This document shows positions 1 through 9,770 of a stretch of 64,000 bases of DNA, piece after piece. A model generated the notes under the pieces. That model saw nothing but the letters and a program-made list of their open reading frames with translations. It was not told where the DNA came from and did no database searches. Position 1 is the first letter of the stretch. Each line of letters opens with the position of its first letter. A program made the position numbers and the translations under genes. Origin of the DNA: Sulfurimonas sp. (GTDB taxonomy: Bacteria; Campylobacterota; Campylobacteria; Campylobacterales; Sulfurimonadaceae); contig JAQTWZ010000003.1 of the NCBI GenBank assembly GCA_028689055.1, positions 32,912-96,911 on the forward strand, read 5' to 3'.

Positions 1-1172
1 CGCTTACTCAAGCGATTTTTCAAATTCCTTTTGGTGTCATGAGCGATAAGATAGGTCGCAAGCCTACACTCTTAGTCGGTCTGCTCATCTTTTTGATAGG
101 TTCGCTTATCTCTGCTTATGCGACAGATATTTATACACTCATGTTTGGGCGTTTTTTACAAGGTGCCGGGGCTATCGGTGCAGTTGTCACAGCTATGATC
201 TCTGATCTTGTCGAAGAAAAAGTACGTGCCAAGGCGATGGCAATCATGGGTGCTACAATCGCAATCAGTTTTGCCCTAGCGATGGGTCTTGGGCCTGTTA
301 TCGGTGCACACTATGGAGTCGCGTCACTTTTTATCATCACAGCGGTTTTGGCTATGCTTGCTATCGTTTTGCTCTTTACAAAAGTACCGACACCTCCAAA
401 GATCAAACATATCTATCATAGTGAAGCAAAAACGATAGATATCATCAGAGAGCCAAACCTTCTCAATATGATCATCATAAACGCGATGCAAAAAGGGCTC
501 ATGACGGTTGCGTTTGTACTTATTCCTATCATTCTTACAAGCGATACATTTGGCTGGGAGAAAAAAGAACTCTACATTGCATATCTTCCAGCGATGATTT
601 TAGGTCTTATTGCTATGGGTCCAGCTGCTGTTTTTGGTGAGAAAAAAAATAAACCAAGAGAGATATTTTTGCTCTCCATCGTTTTATTTATCGCCGCGTT
701 TTTGATTATGGGGCTTACTACTTCCAGTACGGTTTTCGTAGTCGGTGTTAGTATGTTTTTTATCGCGTTTAATATGATGGAGCCCCTTGTTCAGTCGATG
801 ATCACTAAGTTTTCAAAAGTACATCAAAAAGGTGCTGCACTCGGTATATCCAACTCTGCTGCGTACTTTATGACATTCCTCGGCGGAACTTTAGCAGGGC
901 TCATGCTTGATATAAGCGATAGAGAAACTATCGGTGTTAGTGTTGCGGTTATCGCTACTCTTTGGCTTTTATGGACACTCAAACTTCAAAATCCTACAAA
1001 GTATTCTCACCTTTTTATTGCACCTGAACTTGTGAACAATGATAAACTTCTCAATTTAGAAAATGAGCATATAGCAGAGTGGTATATCAATGAAACTGAA
1101 AACCTGATCGTTATAAAATATGCGACTTTGGCGATAAGTGAAGAAGACTTAATAGCGAAGATAGAAAAATAA
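1..1172 (+). CDS. MFS transporter, YajR-like, 5' end outside window
   Basis: Major facilitator superfamily inner-membrane transporter; substrate unknown. The frame is open from base 3 and reads into the classic loop 2-3 motif (GVMSDKIGRKP), so the ATG at 39 is internal and the true start lies before the window. The hydrophobic body is followed by a soluble C-terminal tail of about 60 residues beginning near FIAPELVNND, which resembles the small ferredoxin-fold YAM domain of E. coli YajR; that match is inference from layout. It converges on infC, separated by two tandem hairpins. Confidence 0.85.
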   Translation, partial: LTQAIFQIPFGVMSDKIGRKPTLLVGLLIFLIGSLISAYATDIYTLMFGRFLQGAGAIGAVVTAMISDLVEEKVRAKAMAIMGATIAISFALAMGLGPVIGAHYGVASLFIITAVLAMLAIVLLFTKVPTPPKIKHIYHSEAKTIDIIREPNLLNMIIINAMQKGLMTVAFVLIPIILTSDTFGWEKKELYIAYLPAMILGLIAMGPAAVFGEKKNKPREIFLLSIVLFIAAFLIMGLTTSSTVFVVGVSMFFIAFNMMEPLVQSMITKFSKVHQKGAALGISNSAAYFMTFLGGTLAGLMLDISDRETIGVSVAVIATLWLLWTLKLQNPTKYSHLFIAPELVNNDKLLNLENEHIAEWYINETENLIVIKYATLAISEEDLIAKIEK

Positions 1173-1176
1173 AAAA

Positions 1177-1198
1177 GGATGAGAGTAAAATCTCATCC
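1177..1198 (-). terminator. Rho-independent terminator of the thrS-infC operon
   Basis: Perfect 8-bp stem (1177-1184 with 1191-1198) and a 6-base loop. On the minus strand the stem is followed directly by a run of six T, the classic intrinsic terminator form. It lies just downstream of infC and between convergent genes. Confidence 0.75.
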
Positions 1199-1204
1199 GA
1201 AGTT

Positions 1205-1227
1205 GAAGTAGTTTGAAAAACTACTTC
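1205..1227. terminator. Second hairpin overlapping the infC stop codon
   Basis: Perfect 10-bp stem (1205-1214 with 1218-1227) and 3-base loop, covering the infC stop codon at 1221-1223. It has no strong T-run of its own and probably assists the neighbouring terminator or protects the 3' end for either convergent transcript. Confidence 0.55.
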
Positions 1228-1739
1228 TGAGGAACAATATACATATTATAGTAACGACCTTCAAATGTTGGTTCTTTTTCCATAGTTCCTACATCCTCTA
1301 TCATCGGCCAGACTCTCAAAAGAACTTCTTTTGCTGCTTCTGGATGAGCCATTTCACGACCTTTGAGAAATACGCGAAATTTCACATGTTTCCCTTCGGC
1401 TAAAAACTCTCTTGCGTGTTTTACTTTATAGCTTACATCATTCTCAGCAATTTTTACAGAAAGTTTTATCTCTTTGACATCAACTTTTGTCTGATTTTTT
1501 CTCTGTTCTTTGAGTTTTTTCTCTTCTTGGTATTTAAACTTACCGTAATCCATAATTTTTGCAACAGGCGGTTTGGCTTCCGGAGCGATAAGAACTAGGT
1601 CTAAACCCATCTCATTTGCTTTAGCCATAGCCACATCAATAGAAACAACACCTAAAGAATCAGCTCCATCTATATTACAACGCACCTCTGGTACACGAAT
1701 GTCGTCATTCATTATGACACGGTCTTTGTTTTTACTCAA
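1221..1739 (-). CDS. infC: Translation initiation factor IF-3
   Basis: IF-3 binds the 30S subunit, prevents 50S joining and checks start-codon pairing. The 172-residue protein has the family's N-terminal domain ([15 protein letters not shown]), basic lysine-rich linker ([15 protein letters not shown]) and C-terminal domain ([24 protein letters not shown]-like [10 protein letters not shown]). The start is TTG with GAGG seven bases upstream; it overlaps the thrS stop as TTGA. Non-AUG starts are typical of infC and allow self-control in other bacteria. The usual downstream rpmI-rplT genes are absent here. Confidence 0.95.
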   Translation of the reverse strand: MSKNKDRVIMNDDIRVPEVRCNIDGADSLGVVSIDVAMAKANEMGLDLVLIAPEAKPPVAKIMDYGKFKYQEEKKLKEQRKNQTKVDVKEIKLSVKIAENDVSYKVKHAREFLAEGKHVKFRVFLKGREMAHPEAAKEVLLRVWPMIEDVGTMEKEPTFEGRYYNMYIVPQK

Positions 1740-3544
1740 AAATTTACCTCATTTATTTTAGTTTGTATAAGCTTGAGGAAATCCTCTTGGCTTAGGTTAT
1801 ATTGTTCTCTACTTCTTCTATCTCTGATGGCTACAGTTTTGTTCTGTATCTCTTCATCACCGATGACAACAATCATAGGAACACGCGTTTTTTCTGCTGT
1901 TCTGACCCTTTTATTTAAAGAATCATTTTTGGCAAATATTTCACTATCTGCACCAATGTCGATAAGTTTATCTGATAATTCCTTAGCATAATCTTTATGG
2001 CTTTCTGCAACAGGCACAATTGCAACCTGTGTAGGAGCGATAAACATAGGGAATTCTCCCGCATAATGCTCAGTCAAAATACCGATAAATCTCTCAAAAG
2101 AACCAAGAATTGCTCTGTGAATCATTACCGGTTGGATTTTTTCGTTACCTTCTCCGTTATATTCAAGTTCAAATCTTTGTGGAAGGTTAAAGTCAAGTTG
2201 TATTGTTCCACACTGCCATTCACGACCAATTGCGTCTGTGATTTTGATATCGATTTTCGGACCGTAAAATGCTCCACCGCCTTCATCAATCTCATATGGA
2301 AGTTTATTTTTATCCATTGCGTTTTTGAGTGCGTTTGTAGATATTTCCCAAACTTTATCATCACCTACAGCCTTTTCAGGTTTTGTCGAAATCATCATCT
2401 TATAGTCAAACTCAAATGTTGACATGATTTTATCCACGAAATCTACAACCTCGATAATCTGCTCTTCTATCTGATCAGCCGTACAGAAGATATGCGCATC
2501 ATCCTGAGTAAACTCACGCACACGGAAAAGTCCATGAAGCGCACCTGTCATCTCATGGCGATGGACAACGCCGTACTCAAAATATTTCAAAGGTAAATCT
2601 CTATAAGAATGCAAATCCTCTTCATACACTTTGATATGCCCGACACAGTTCATAGGTTTGACACCAAATTCTATCTCGTCTATATTTGTGAAATACATAT
2701 TTTCGCCATAGTTTTGGTAGTGTCCTGATGTTTTCCAAAGATCACTGCGAAGCATCTCCGGTCCGCGAACAGGCTCATAGCCACGTTTACGGTGTGCTTT
2801 GAAAAGTAAAGACTCCAACCTTGCACGAAGACGCCCGCCTGCTGGAAGCCAGATAGGGAAACCTGCGCCTACTTCTTCACGGAAAGTAAAGAGTTTCATC
2901 TCGTTTCCAAGTTTACGGTGGTCACGTTTTTCAGCCTCTGCCATTTGATCCAAATAAGCTTTAAGCGCTTCCTTATCCGCAAACGCAATCCCATAAATAC
3001 GAGTTAAAACTTCATTTTTAGAATCTCCGCCAAGATAAGCACCGGCTACTTTTGTGAGTTTGAAATAACGAATAAGTCCAATATTTGGCAAGTGAGGTCC
3101 ACGGCAAAGGTCTTCAAACTCACCTTGCTTATAGATAGAAACTCTATCTCCAGGGATACGTTCCATTACAGAAAGTTTCAGGTGATCATTTTTAAATTTT
3201 TCTTTTGCTTCATCCATAGAGATCTCATATTTTTCTATCTCATATTTTTTCTTTGCAAAAGAGAGCATCTCTTTTTCTATATTTTTAAGATCTGCTTCGC
3301 CTACCGTTTCGCTCGTTTTGAAATCGTAGTAAAAACCCTCTTTTACTACAGGTCCTACATAAAACTCTGCATCTTTATAGAGAGACTTAATAGCCTGTGC
3401 CATAAGATGCGCAGTCGAGTGACGTAAAACTTCCAAAGATTCAGGTGAATTATCAAGATGAATTTGTTCGCCCTCAAAGCCCATTTCTGCGGCAGTTTGA
3501 AGGTCTATAATCTGGTCGTTATGTTTTATTGCAATTGCGTTCAA
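1736..3544 (-). CDS. thrS: Threonine--tRNA ligase
   Basis: Charges tRNA-Thr in the cytoplasm. I place the start at the TTG at 3544, which has GAGGA eight bases upstream and gives 602 residues; an upstream in-frame TTG at 3583 lacks a ribosome site. Editing-domain motif [11 protein letters not shown], class II motifs and zinc ligands are visible: Cys in KPMNCVGH, His in FTQDDAHIF and His in VMIHRAILG. Only about 30 residues precede the editing domain, so the N-terminal TGS domain of E. coli ThrRS is missing or reduced. Translationally coupled to infC downstream. Confidence 0.95.
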   Translation of the reverse strand: MNAIAIKHNDQIIDLQTAAEMGFEGEQIHLDNSPESLEVLRHSTAHLMAQAIKSLYKDAEFYVGPVVKEGFYYDFKTSETVGEADLKNIEKEMLSFAKKKYEIEKYEISMDEAKEKFKNDHLKLSVMERIPGDRVSIYKQGEFEDLCRGPHLPNIGLIRYFKLTKVAGAYLGGDSKNEVLTRIYGIAFADKEALKAYLDQMAEAEKRDHRKLGNEMKLFTFREEVGAGFPIWLPAGGRLRARLESLLFKAHRKRGYEPVRGPEMLRSDLWKTSGHYQNYGENMYFTNIDEIEFGVKPMNCVGHIKVYEEDLHSYRDLPLKYFEYGVVHRHEMTGALHGLFRVREFTQDDAHIFCTADQIEEQIIEVVDFVDKIMSTFEFDYKMMISTKPEKAVGDDKVWEISTNALKNAMDKNKLPYEIDEGGGAFYGPKIDIKITDAIGREWQCGTIQLDFNLPQRFELEYNGEGNEKIQPVMIHRAILGSFERFIGILTEHYAGEFPMFIAPTQVAIVPVAESHKDYAKELSDKLIDIGADSEIFAKNDSLNKRVRTAEKTRVPMIVVIGDEEIQNKTVAIRDRRSREQYNLSQEDFLKLIQTKINEVNF

Positions 3545-3609
3545 TATATAATCCTCTATATTTGTTGGGTGGCATAGTGCCAAAGTCTAACTTTAAAGCC
3601 TCTAAAGCT

Positions 3610-5295
3610 TTAAAGTTCAGTTTTTAGTACAGCTCCATTTGAAGCGTTGGAAACCATCAACGCATAACGTTTGAGCCATTTTGACTTTACTTCATTTTTA
3701 TGTGGTTTCCATGCAGCTTTTCTCACTGCAAGCACATCTTCACTTACATTTAATTGTAGTAAATGTGCATCAACGTCAAGCTCTATCTCATCGCCGTCTT
3801 CAATCATTGCAATCAAACCACCCTCGGCAGCTTCAGGTGAAATATGCCCGATAGAAGCGCCGCGTGTAGCACCTGAGAAACGTCCATCGGTGATAAGTGC
3901 GACACTCTCACCAAGCCCCATTCCCATGATAAGTGAAGTAGGTGCGAGCATCTCTTGCATACCCGGTCCGCCTTTTGGACCTTCGTAACGAATAACTACA
4001 ACGTCACCTGCTTTTACTTTATGGCTCATGATGCCCGCAAGTGCTTGTTGCTGTGAGTTAAAACAAACTGCTTTACCTTTGAACTGTCTCATATTTCCGG
4101 TGATACCTGCAGTTTTTACAACAGCACCCTCGGTAGCAAGATTTCCAAAAAGGATAGAGAGCCCACCCACTTTTGAGTAAGCATTTTCATTTGTATGGAT
4201 GATACTCTCATCCAAAATTTTTGCATCAGCTATACGCTCACCGAGTGTCTCACCCGTTACCGTAAGGTTATCAAGATGAAGCATCCCACCACGACGGCTT
4301 ACTTCTTTCATGACTGCGTTTACTCCGCCGGCACGATTAATATCATCCATATGAACTGTAGATAAAGAAGGAGATATTTTTGCGATATGAGAAACATTAT
4401 CAGCTATCTCATTGATTTTTTCTATAGGAAAATCTACTTCTGCTTCTTTTGCGATTGCTAGCATATGTAAAACTGTATTGGAACTTCCGCCCATCGCCAT
4501 ATCTACAACAAAAGCATTATATATAGCTTTTTCATTTAAAACATTACGAAGATTGTATCTGCTGTCATCGGCTTTTGCCATCTCTACAACTCTTTTTGCC
4601 GCTTTTTTGACAAGTTCTATACGGGCAGGAGTCATCGCTAAAATAGTCCCATTACCAGGGAGTGCGATACCCATTGCTTCACACAAAGTGTTCATTGAGT
4701 TTGCAGTAAACATACCAGAACAGCTTCCACCTGATGGACAAGCTTCACACTCTATCTCATAAAGTTCTTCATCTGTAATTTTCCCTTCAGCATGCTGACC
4801 AACTGCCTCAAACGCAGTAGCAAGGTCAATTGGAGTACCATCTTTTTTGTGTCCTGCAGCCATTGGTCCGCCTGAAACAAAAACAGTCGGAACATTGACG
4901 CGCAGTGCACCCATGATCATACCTGGGACAATCTTGTCACAGTTTGGGATACAAATCATCGCATCAAGCTTGTGTGCATTCATTACTGTTTCGATAGAAT
5001 CCGCGATGATTTCACGAGATGGAAGGGAGTATAACATCCCATCATGTCCCATAGCAATGCCGTCATCGACACCGATTGTATTAAATACAAAAGGAACGCC
5101 ACCTGCCTCACGAATCGCCTGCTTCACTATTTCTCCATATTCATGTAAGAAAAAATGCCCAGGAATAATATCTATATAACTATTTGCAATTCCAATAAAC
5201 GGTTTGTCAAAATCTTCATCTTTTAATCCTGTCGCTCTTAGCAATGAACGATGAGGAGCTTTATCAAACCCTTTTTTTATAGTATCACTTCTCAT
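3610..5295 (-). CDS. ilvD: Dihydroxy-acid dehydratase
   Basis: Iron-sulfur enzyme of isoleucine, valine and pantothenate synthesis; it dehydrates 2,3-dihydroxy-3-methylbutanoate and its pentanoate homologue. The 561 residues are full length for IlvD/Edd. Cluster-binding cysteines lie in [11 protein letters not shown] and in [16 protein letters not shown], and the C-terminal signature is [16 protein letters not shown] start with AAGGA upstream. It lies 65 bases before the thrS TTG on the same strand, so co-transcription is possible. Confidence 0.97.
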   Translation of the reverse strand: MRSDTIKKGFDKAPHRSLLRATGLKDEDFDKPFIGIANSYIDIIPGHFFLHEYGEIVKQAIREAGGVPFVFNTIGVDDGIAMGHDGMLYSLPSREIIADSIETVMNAHKLDAMICIPNCDKIVPGMIMGALRVNVPTVFVSGGPMAAGHKKDGTPIDLATAFEAVGQHAEGKITDEELYEIECEACPSGGSCSGMFTANSMNTLCEAMGIALPGNGTILAMTPARIELVKKAAKRVVEMAKADDSRYNLRNVLNEKAIYNAFVVDMAMGGSSNTVLHMLAIAKEAEVDFPIEKINEIADNVSHIAKISPSLSTVHMDDINRAGGVNAVMKEVSRRGGMLHLDNLTVTGETLGERIADAKILDESIIHTNENAYSKVGGLSILFGNLATEGAVVKTAGITGNMRQFKGKAVCFNSQQQALAGIMSHKVKAGDVVVIRYEGPKGGPGMQEMLAPTSLIMGMGLGESVALITDGRFSGATRGASIGHISPEAAEGGLIAMIEDGDEIELDVDAHLLQLNVSEDVLAVRKAAWKPHKNEVKSKWLKRYALMVSNASNGAVLKTEL

Positions 5296-5375
5296 AAAAA
5301 TCCTTACACTATATATTATAAAAGCGATTATAGCATTATTTTTTTATTTTCTTTAAAAATTTAGACGAAAAACTC

Positions 5376-5404
5376 TTTACAAAGGAAAAAAATATGGCTA
5401 TAAT
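5376..5404 (+). promoter_or_regulatory. Sigma-70 promoter of the tRNA cluster
   Basis: TTTACA at 5376-5381, a 17-base spacer and a perfect TATAAT at 5399-5404, ending 32 bases before tRNA-Gly. It is the best housekeeping promoter match noticed in the window and is placed as expected for a stable-RNA operon. Confidence 0.8.
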
Positions 5405-5436
5405 TCCGCTCACTTAAAAATTAAGTGCGTTTTTTT

Positions 5437-5511
5437 GCGGGAATAGCTCAGTGGTAGAGCACAACCTTGCCAAGGTTGGGGTCGCGAGTTCGAACCTCGT
5501 TTCCCGCTCCA
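5437..5511 (+). tRNA. tRNA-Gly (GCC)
   Basis: Full cloverleaf: acceptor GCGGGAA pairs with TTCCCGC, anticodon loop TTGCCAA gives GCC at 5469-5471, T-arm has GTTCGAAC, and CCA is encoded at 5509-5511. First gene of a four-tRNA cluster read from the promoter just upstream. Confidence 0.97.
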
Positions 5512-5550
5512 TTATTAAAATTATAAAATTGTTGAAAAAATCCCCCCGAT

Positions 5551-5637
5551 GCCCGGGTGGTGAAATCGGTAGACACAGGGGACTTAAAATCCCCCGGTAG
5601 CAATACTGTGCCGGTTCAAGTCCGGCCTCGGGCACCA
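5551..5637 (+). tRNA. tRNA-Leu (TAA)
   Basis: Class II tRNA with a long variable arm. Acceptor GCCCGGG pairs with CTCGGGC, anticodon loop CTTAAAA gives TAA at 5585-5587, discriminator A and encoded CCA at 5635-5637. Confidence 0.96.
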
Positions 5638-5657
5638 TAATAGGTAATTGATTGACT

Positions 5658-5731
5658 GGTGCCATCGCCAAGTGGTAAGGCCGCAGCCTGCAAAGCTGCT
5701 ATCCCCAGTTCAAATCTGGGTGGCACCTCCA
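5658..5731 (+). tRNA. tRNA-Cys (GCA)
   Basis: Acceptor GGTGCCA pairs with TGGCACC, anticodon stem GCAGC/GCTGC with loop CTGCAAA gives GCA at 5690-5692, T-arm has GTTCAAAT, discriminator T and encoded CCA. Confidence 0.96.
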
Positions 5732-5760
5732 ATTATATAATTACATTACAACTACATCGT

Positions 5761-5849
5761 GGATCTTTGGCAGAGTTGGTCGAATGCACCGGTCTTGAAA
5801 ACCGGCGAGGGTTATACCTCCCAGAGTTCGAATCTCTGAGGGTCCACCA
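5761..5849 (+). tRNA. tRNA-Ser (TGA)
   Basis: Class II tRNA with long variable arm. Acceptor GGATCTT pairs with AGGGTCC using G-T pairs, anticodon stem CCGGT/ACCGG with loop CTTGAAA gives TGA at 5796-5798, encoded CCA at 5847-5849. Last gene of the cluster. Confidence 0.95.
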
Positions 5850-6051
5850 CTTCAAACCCCTATTTTAAGTACTTTTTGACTTTAAGTTTATTCTTTATAC
5901 GCTATTTGTACACTCGTCGTCTAAAAAAGCAACATATTTCTTATTATTTGACTTAGGCCAATTTTTAAATCCTTGTCGATATTCCCTCTAATATTTCTTT
6001 TATTCTCATCGTATTATAATAACTCATATCTCTTGTAGCAAAGGAGTAAAG

Positions 6052-6624
6052 ATGTTACACAGTATTCTGCTTCAAATAGCAAAAAATTCGATATTGAGTC
6101 ACTTAGGTGTGGCTTATAAACCCGATAAAGAGAAGCTTCTACACGAGTACCCTTTTTTGACAAAAGATGGGGCAACCTTTGTGACTCTGCATAAAAGTGG
6201 TGCGCTTCGTGGCTGTATAGGCTCTATAGTGGCGCATCAAAATTTACTGGAAGATCTTATCTCAAATGCTCATTCTGCTGCGTTTAGAGACCCTCGCTTT
6301 TCTCCTGTATCGGTACATGAGTTGGCACAACTGCATCTTGAAGTTTCTGTTTTGAGTCAGCCTGAACTTATAGAGTATCAAAATTATGAGGATTTGTGCA
6401 CAAAAATAGAACCTGCAAAAGATGGACTGATTCTCAAGCATGGTTATTATCAAGGGACATTTTTGCCGCAAGTTTGGCATGAGTTGCCTAGTGTAGAGTC
6501 ATTTTTGGAACATTTAAGTATCAAAGCAGGGGCAAATCCTGCCATCTATAAAGAGCATCCGATGATCTACAAATATAGAGTAGATGCGATAGAGGAGGAT
6601 TTTGATGCAATATTACCGCTTTAA
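6052..6624 (+). CDS. amrA: AmmeMemoRadiSam system protein A (AMMECR1 domain)
   Basis: AMMECR1-family protein of 190 residues with the family core HKSGALRGCIGSI near residue 45 and the C-terminal LPQVWHELPSVESFLEHL. The biochemical role of AMMECR1 proteins is unresolved. An AAGGAG precedes the ATG and TATAAT is at 6015-6020. It overlaps the radical SAM gene, and together with the MEMO1 gene forms the three-part system after which the family is named. Confidence 0.9.
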   Translation: MLHSILLQIAKNSILSHLGVAYKPDKEKLLHEYPFLTKDGATFVTLHKSGALRGCIGSIVAHQNLLEDLISNAHSAAFRDPRFSPVSVHELAQLHLEVSVLSQPELIEYQNYEDLCTKIEPAKDGLILKHGYYQGTFLPQVWHELPSVESFLEHLSIKAGANPAIYKEHPMIYKYRVDAIEEDFDAILPL

Positions 6625-7594
6625 AAATGAGGGTTCGATAACCTGCGTTTTATGTAAACATTACTGCACGCTCAAAGAAGGAAAGTGCGGTATTTGCGGC
6701 ATAAACTTCAATGAAGAAGGCTCTCTTGTAAACAAAACCTACGGGCATCCGAGTGCAATACACAATGACCCGATAGAAAAAAAACCGCTCTATCATTTTT
6801 TGCCTTTTACTCATTCGCTCTCTCTTGGAACGGTGGGGTGTAATTTTCGTTGTCCATTTTGTCAAAATTACTCTATCTCACAAACGGCTCATGTAGATGA
6901 AAGTGTAGAATATTCGCCAAAAGATATCGTAAACCTAGCACTGCAACATGGAGCAAAAAGTATCAGTTACACTTATAATGAGCCGACAATCTGGTATCCG
7001 TATGCAAAGGATATTGGCTTATTAGCAAAAAAACACGGTCTTAAAAATGTTTTTGTCTCCAGTGGTTATGAGTCTGTAGAAGTGCTAGAAGATATGAAGT
7101 CTTGGGTTGATGCCGCGAATATTGATTTGAAAAGTTTCTCTCATGAGTACTATAAAAAAGTGCTCAAAACAGATTTGGATGGAGTTTTGGAAGGTTTAGT
7201 CGCATTTGCCGCAAGTGATATCTGGCTGGAGATTACCACGCTGCTTATCCCAGGGGTCAATGACAGTGAAGATGAAATTGAAAAAATGGCTGCGTTTATC
7301 GCCACAAAACTTGGGACTGAGATACCGTGGCATTTGAGCGCTTTTCATCCTGATTATAAGATGCTTGATACGCCCAGAACACCGTACTCTACTCTGGAAA
7401 AGGCAAGAGAAATCGCACACAAACATGGGATACTTTATGTTTATTTAGGAAATGTGCAGACGGATACAAATACATATTGCCCAAAATGTGATGCCTTGCT
7501 TATCGACAGAAACAGCTTGGAGATGGCTGCTTTGGATATCAAAAGCAGTTCATGTAGGGTTTGCGGCGAACATATAAAAGGAGTTTGGCTATGA
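6605..7594 (+). CDS. amrS: AmmeMemoRadiSam system radical SAM enzyme
   Basis: Radical SAM protein: the [4Fe-4S] motif is CNFRCPFC, near residue 80. N-terminal CVLCKHYC and CGIC and C-terminal CPKC with CRVC suggest extra metal knuckles. The start is ATG at 6605 with AGGAGG six bases upstream; an in-frame TTG directly before it (6602) is less likely. The gene overlaps amrA by 20 bases and amrB by an ATGA. The family resembles pyruvate formate-lyase activating enzymes, but its substrate is unknown. Confidence 0.92.
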   Translation: MQYYRFKNEGSITCVLCKHYCTLKEGKCGICGINFNEEGSLVNKTYGHPSAIHNDPIEKKPLYHFLPFTHSLSLGTVGCNFRCPFCQNYSISQTAHVDESVEYSPKDIVNLALQHGAKSISYTYNEPTIWYPYAKDIGLLAKKHGLKNVFVSSGYESVEVLEDMKSWVDAANIDLKSFSHEYYKKVLKTDLDGVLEGLVAFAASDIWLEITTLLIPGVNDSEDEIEKMAAFIATKLGTEIPWHLSAFHPDYKMLDTPRTPYSTLEKAREIAHKHGILYVYLGNVQTDTNTYCPKCDALLIDRNSLEMAALDIKSSSCRVCGEHIKGVWL

Positions 7595-8385
7595 AACGCA
7601 ACATGAGCGTGGCTGGAAGTTTTTATCCGGCAAACGGCACAGAGATAAAGCGATATTTTGCGCATTTTTCTAAGCTGTATGATGAGACAAAACAACTCCC
7701 ACACATAAAACCAAAAGCCGTCATAGTGCCACACGCAGGTTATGTTTATTCTGGATATACGGCGGATATCGCCTACAGAATGTTGCAAAACGCAGGGCTA
7801 AAAACTGTAGTCGTTCTAGGACCTTCGCATAGAGTTGCGTTTGAGGGAGTGAGTCTTGGAAGATATGAGAGTTACGAGACGCCTTTTGGCGTGATAGAAG
7901 CCAATGACATATTGGCAAAAGAGATTGCAGAACGATTCGGACTTGCGTTTGTAGCGTCGGCTCATGTGGAACATAGTACGGAAGTGCAGTTTCCTTTTAT
8001 CAAGTATTATCTCCCTGATGTAAGGATTGTAGAGCTTGTTTATTCGGATACGACACCTTTTTATTTGTCAAAGATTATTGAATTTGTACTTGAGAAAAAA
8101 GATTGCGGTGTGATTATCAGTACGGATTTGAGCCATTTTTATACGCAGAGTGATGCGAACAAGCTTGATAGTGTCTGCCTAAACGCAATCGCAAATCTTG
8201 ACCTCAAAGCACTCCATCAAGGGTGTGAAGCGTGCGGAAGAATAGGCGTAGAAGCAATGCTTCAAACCGCCATAAAGATGGAGTTACAAACGCAGATACT
8301 TGACTATAGAACATCCGCCGATGCAAGCGGTGATATGAGTCGCGTTGTAGGTTATGTGAGTGCGTGCTTTATGGATAAAAATTAA
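7591..8385 (+). CDS. amrB: AmmeMemoRadiSam system protein B (MEMO1 family)
   Basis: MEMO1-fold protein related to class III extradiol dioxygenases. Metal-site type histidines are visible in VPHAGYVYSG, GPSHRVAF, HVEHSTEVQFPF and STDLSHFYT. The start is ATG 7591 (AAGGAG upstream), overlapping the amrS stop as ATGA; this gives 264 residues. Human MEMO1 binds copper or iron, which suggests but does not prove metal-dependent redox work in this operon. Confidence 0.92.
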   Translation: MKRNMSVAGSFYPANGTEIKRYFAHFSKLYDETKQLPHIKPKAVIVPHAGYVYSGYTADIAYRMLQNAGLKTVVVLGPSHRVAFEGVSLGRYESYETPFGVIEANDILAKEIAERFGLAFVASAHVEHSTEVQFPFIKYYLPDVRIVELVYSDTTPFYLSKIIEFVLEKKDCGVIISTDLSHFYTQSDANKLDSVCLNAIANLDLKALHQGCEACGRIGVEAMLQTAIKMELQTQILDYRTSADASGDMSRVVGYVSACFMDKN

Positions 8386-8453
8386 CAAAATTACCTCAGA
8401 ATTTTTGAGCAAAAAAACGCTAAAATGCCTTCACTTTTACTAAGGATGTGACT

Positions 8454-8957
8454 ATGCCATTATTGGATTCTTTTACTGTTGACCATACTATTATGCCGGC
8501 ACCTGCCGTGCGCCGTGCTAAGGGGATGAAAACGCCTTCGGGTGATGATATCACTGTTTTTGACCTGCGTTTTGTCAGACCAAATGAAGCGATACTTTCG
8601 CAAGAAGGTATCCACACGCTTGAGCATCTTTTTGCGGGATTTATGCGTGATCATCTCAATACAAAAGATGTAGAAATCATCGACCTCTCACCGATGGGCT
8701 GCCGCACAGGTTTTTATATGAGTGTGATAGGCAATCCAAGCGAACAGAGTGTCGTTGCGGCGTGGGAAGCATCTATGAAAGATGTACTAAGTGTACAAAC
8801 GCAGCAAGATATCCCAGAACTCAATATCTATCAATGCGGCACGTACAAAATGCATTCACTTGAAGATGCAAAAGCGATAGCTTCAAATGTCCTACAACAC
8901 GATATAGATATCATGGATAACGAAGCCCTCAAACTTGATTTGGACAAGGTAGAGTAG
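8454..8957 (+). CDS. luxS: S-ribosylhomocysteine lyase
   Basis: Cleaves S-ribosylhomocysteine to homocysteine and the AI-2 precursor DPD. Metal-binding HTLEH and the later Cys in [10 protein letters not shown], plus the active-site Cys in GCRTGFYM, are all present. I use ATG 8454 with AAGGA upstream; a GTG two codons earlier is in frame. Homocysteine made here can feed the cobalamin methionine synthase encoded at 21.4-24.9 kb. Two small unknown genes follow immediately. Confidence 0.96.
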   Translation: MPLLDSFTVDHTIMPAPAVRRAKGMKTPSGDDITVFDLRFVRPNEAILSQEGIHTLEHLFAGFMRDHLNTKDVEIIDLSPMGCRTGFYMSVIGNPSEQSVVAAWEASMKDVLSVQTQQDIPELNIYQCGTYKMHSLEDAKAIASNVLQHDIDIMDNEALKLDLDKVE

Positions 8958-9260
8958 ATGTATCTGCTTTTACCTATGGATTCTGAGGATGTGCAAGAAG
9001 CGAGACTTACAAAAGTCTGCGATGCAAAAGTCTGGGCGCAGGTGCTTGTAGAAGAGGGGCAGGTGGTGGAGATACTTCACAGTGAGACTTATGACGGTTT
9101 TGAGAACTTCTCAGAAGCAGTTATATTTACAAGTGACGCGGAAAATCCTATGCCTTTTATGGAGATGAATATGATGCCGCTTGTGGCACATACGCAAAGA
9201 GATATCGATGATATAGTCGAGGCCTATCTCTTTCGCGAACTTCATGATATGGCGTACTAA
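8958..9260 (+). CDS. Conserved small protein of unknown function, luxS operon
   Basis: A 100-residue acidic, soluble protein whose ATG directly follows the luxS TAG. Alternating beta/alpha character (AKVWAQVLVEEGQVVEI) faintly recalls small NifX-like beta-sheet folds, but I see no diagnostic motif. Tight coupling to luxS and the next gene suggests shared expression. I do not recognise a function. Confidence 0.7.
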   Translation: MYLLLPMDSEDVQEARLTKVCDAKVWAQVLVEEGQVVEILHSETYDGFENFSEAVIFTSDAENPMPFMEMNMMPLVAHTQRDIDDIVEAYLFRELHDMAY

Positions 9261-9266
9261 AACGCA

Positions 9267-9770
9267 GTGAAAACATCTGAACTCAAGCAATTTTTGGAGC
9301 TTTTTAATCCGCTTCCAGGAAACCAATATATACAGGTGACGACGGAGGTGGATGCAACGACAAGCGCACTTTATGCGCTTATGGCACAAAAAGGCGGCGA
9401 GATGCGTATCGCCTATTACAATGAAAAAGAGACACATGAGCTGCAAAGTATCTACCCTGATGCAAAAATCCAACATATAAAAAACTTCGCGCATCCTTTT
9501 CGCGCGCTGCCTCGTGATAATGATATCGTCATCTTCAAAGATATTTTTGCCCAGCACAAAAAACAAGACCTCATGCTCAAAACCGCCTACACGACTTTGG
9601 CAAACACAGCAGAAATCATCATCATGGAAAAAAAAGCAACGATGGATATCCAAGCCCTCAAAGAGCTTCTGGAGTGTTTTGAATTTCGCACCCCAAACGC
9701 AATAGACATCTTCCCCGACTACGACCTAGTTATCGCTAAAAAGATGCATATGTGGGGCAATGGTCTTTAG
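9267..9770 (+). CDS. Conserved hypothetical protein, possible Rossmann-like fold
   Basis: A 167-residue soluble protein with a GTG start six bases after the previous stop. Hydrophobic strands (GGEMRIAYYN, NDIVIFKDIF, AEIIIMEK, YDLVIAKKM) with charged helices between them look like a Rossmann or SAM-methyltransferase-like fold without an obvious glycine-rich cofactor loop. Function unknown; operon position behind luxS is the only hint. Confidence 0.65.
   Translation: MKTSELKQFLELFNPLPGNQYIQVTTEVDATTSALYALMAQKGGEMRIAYYNEKETHELQSIYPDAKIQHIKNFAHPFRALPRDNDIVIFKDIFAQHKKQDLMLKTAYTTLANTAEIIIMEKKATMDIQALKELLECFEFRTPNAIDIFPDYDLVIAKKMHMWGNGL

Noticed and set aside
39..1172. ATG at 39 as the start of the MFS gene
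   Set aside because: The frame is open from base 3 and the residues before this ATG complete the MFS loop 2-3 signature, so the ATG is internal.
1997..2422. 141-codon open frame opposite thrS
   Set aside because: Antisense to conserved ThrRS catalytic sequence, Cys- and Phe-rich composition typical of shadow frames.
5414..5868. Open frames of 69-85 codons over the tRNA cluster on both strands
   Set aside because: They run through four clear tRNA cloverleaves and have no ribosome sites; frames inside structured RNA genes.
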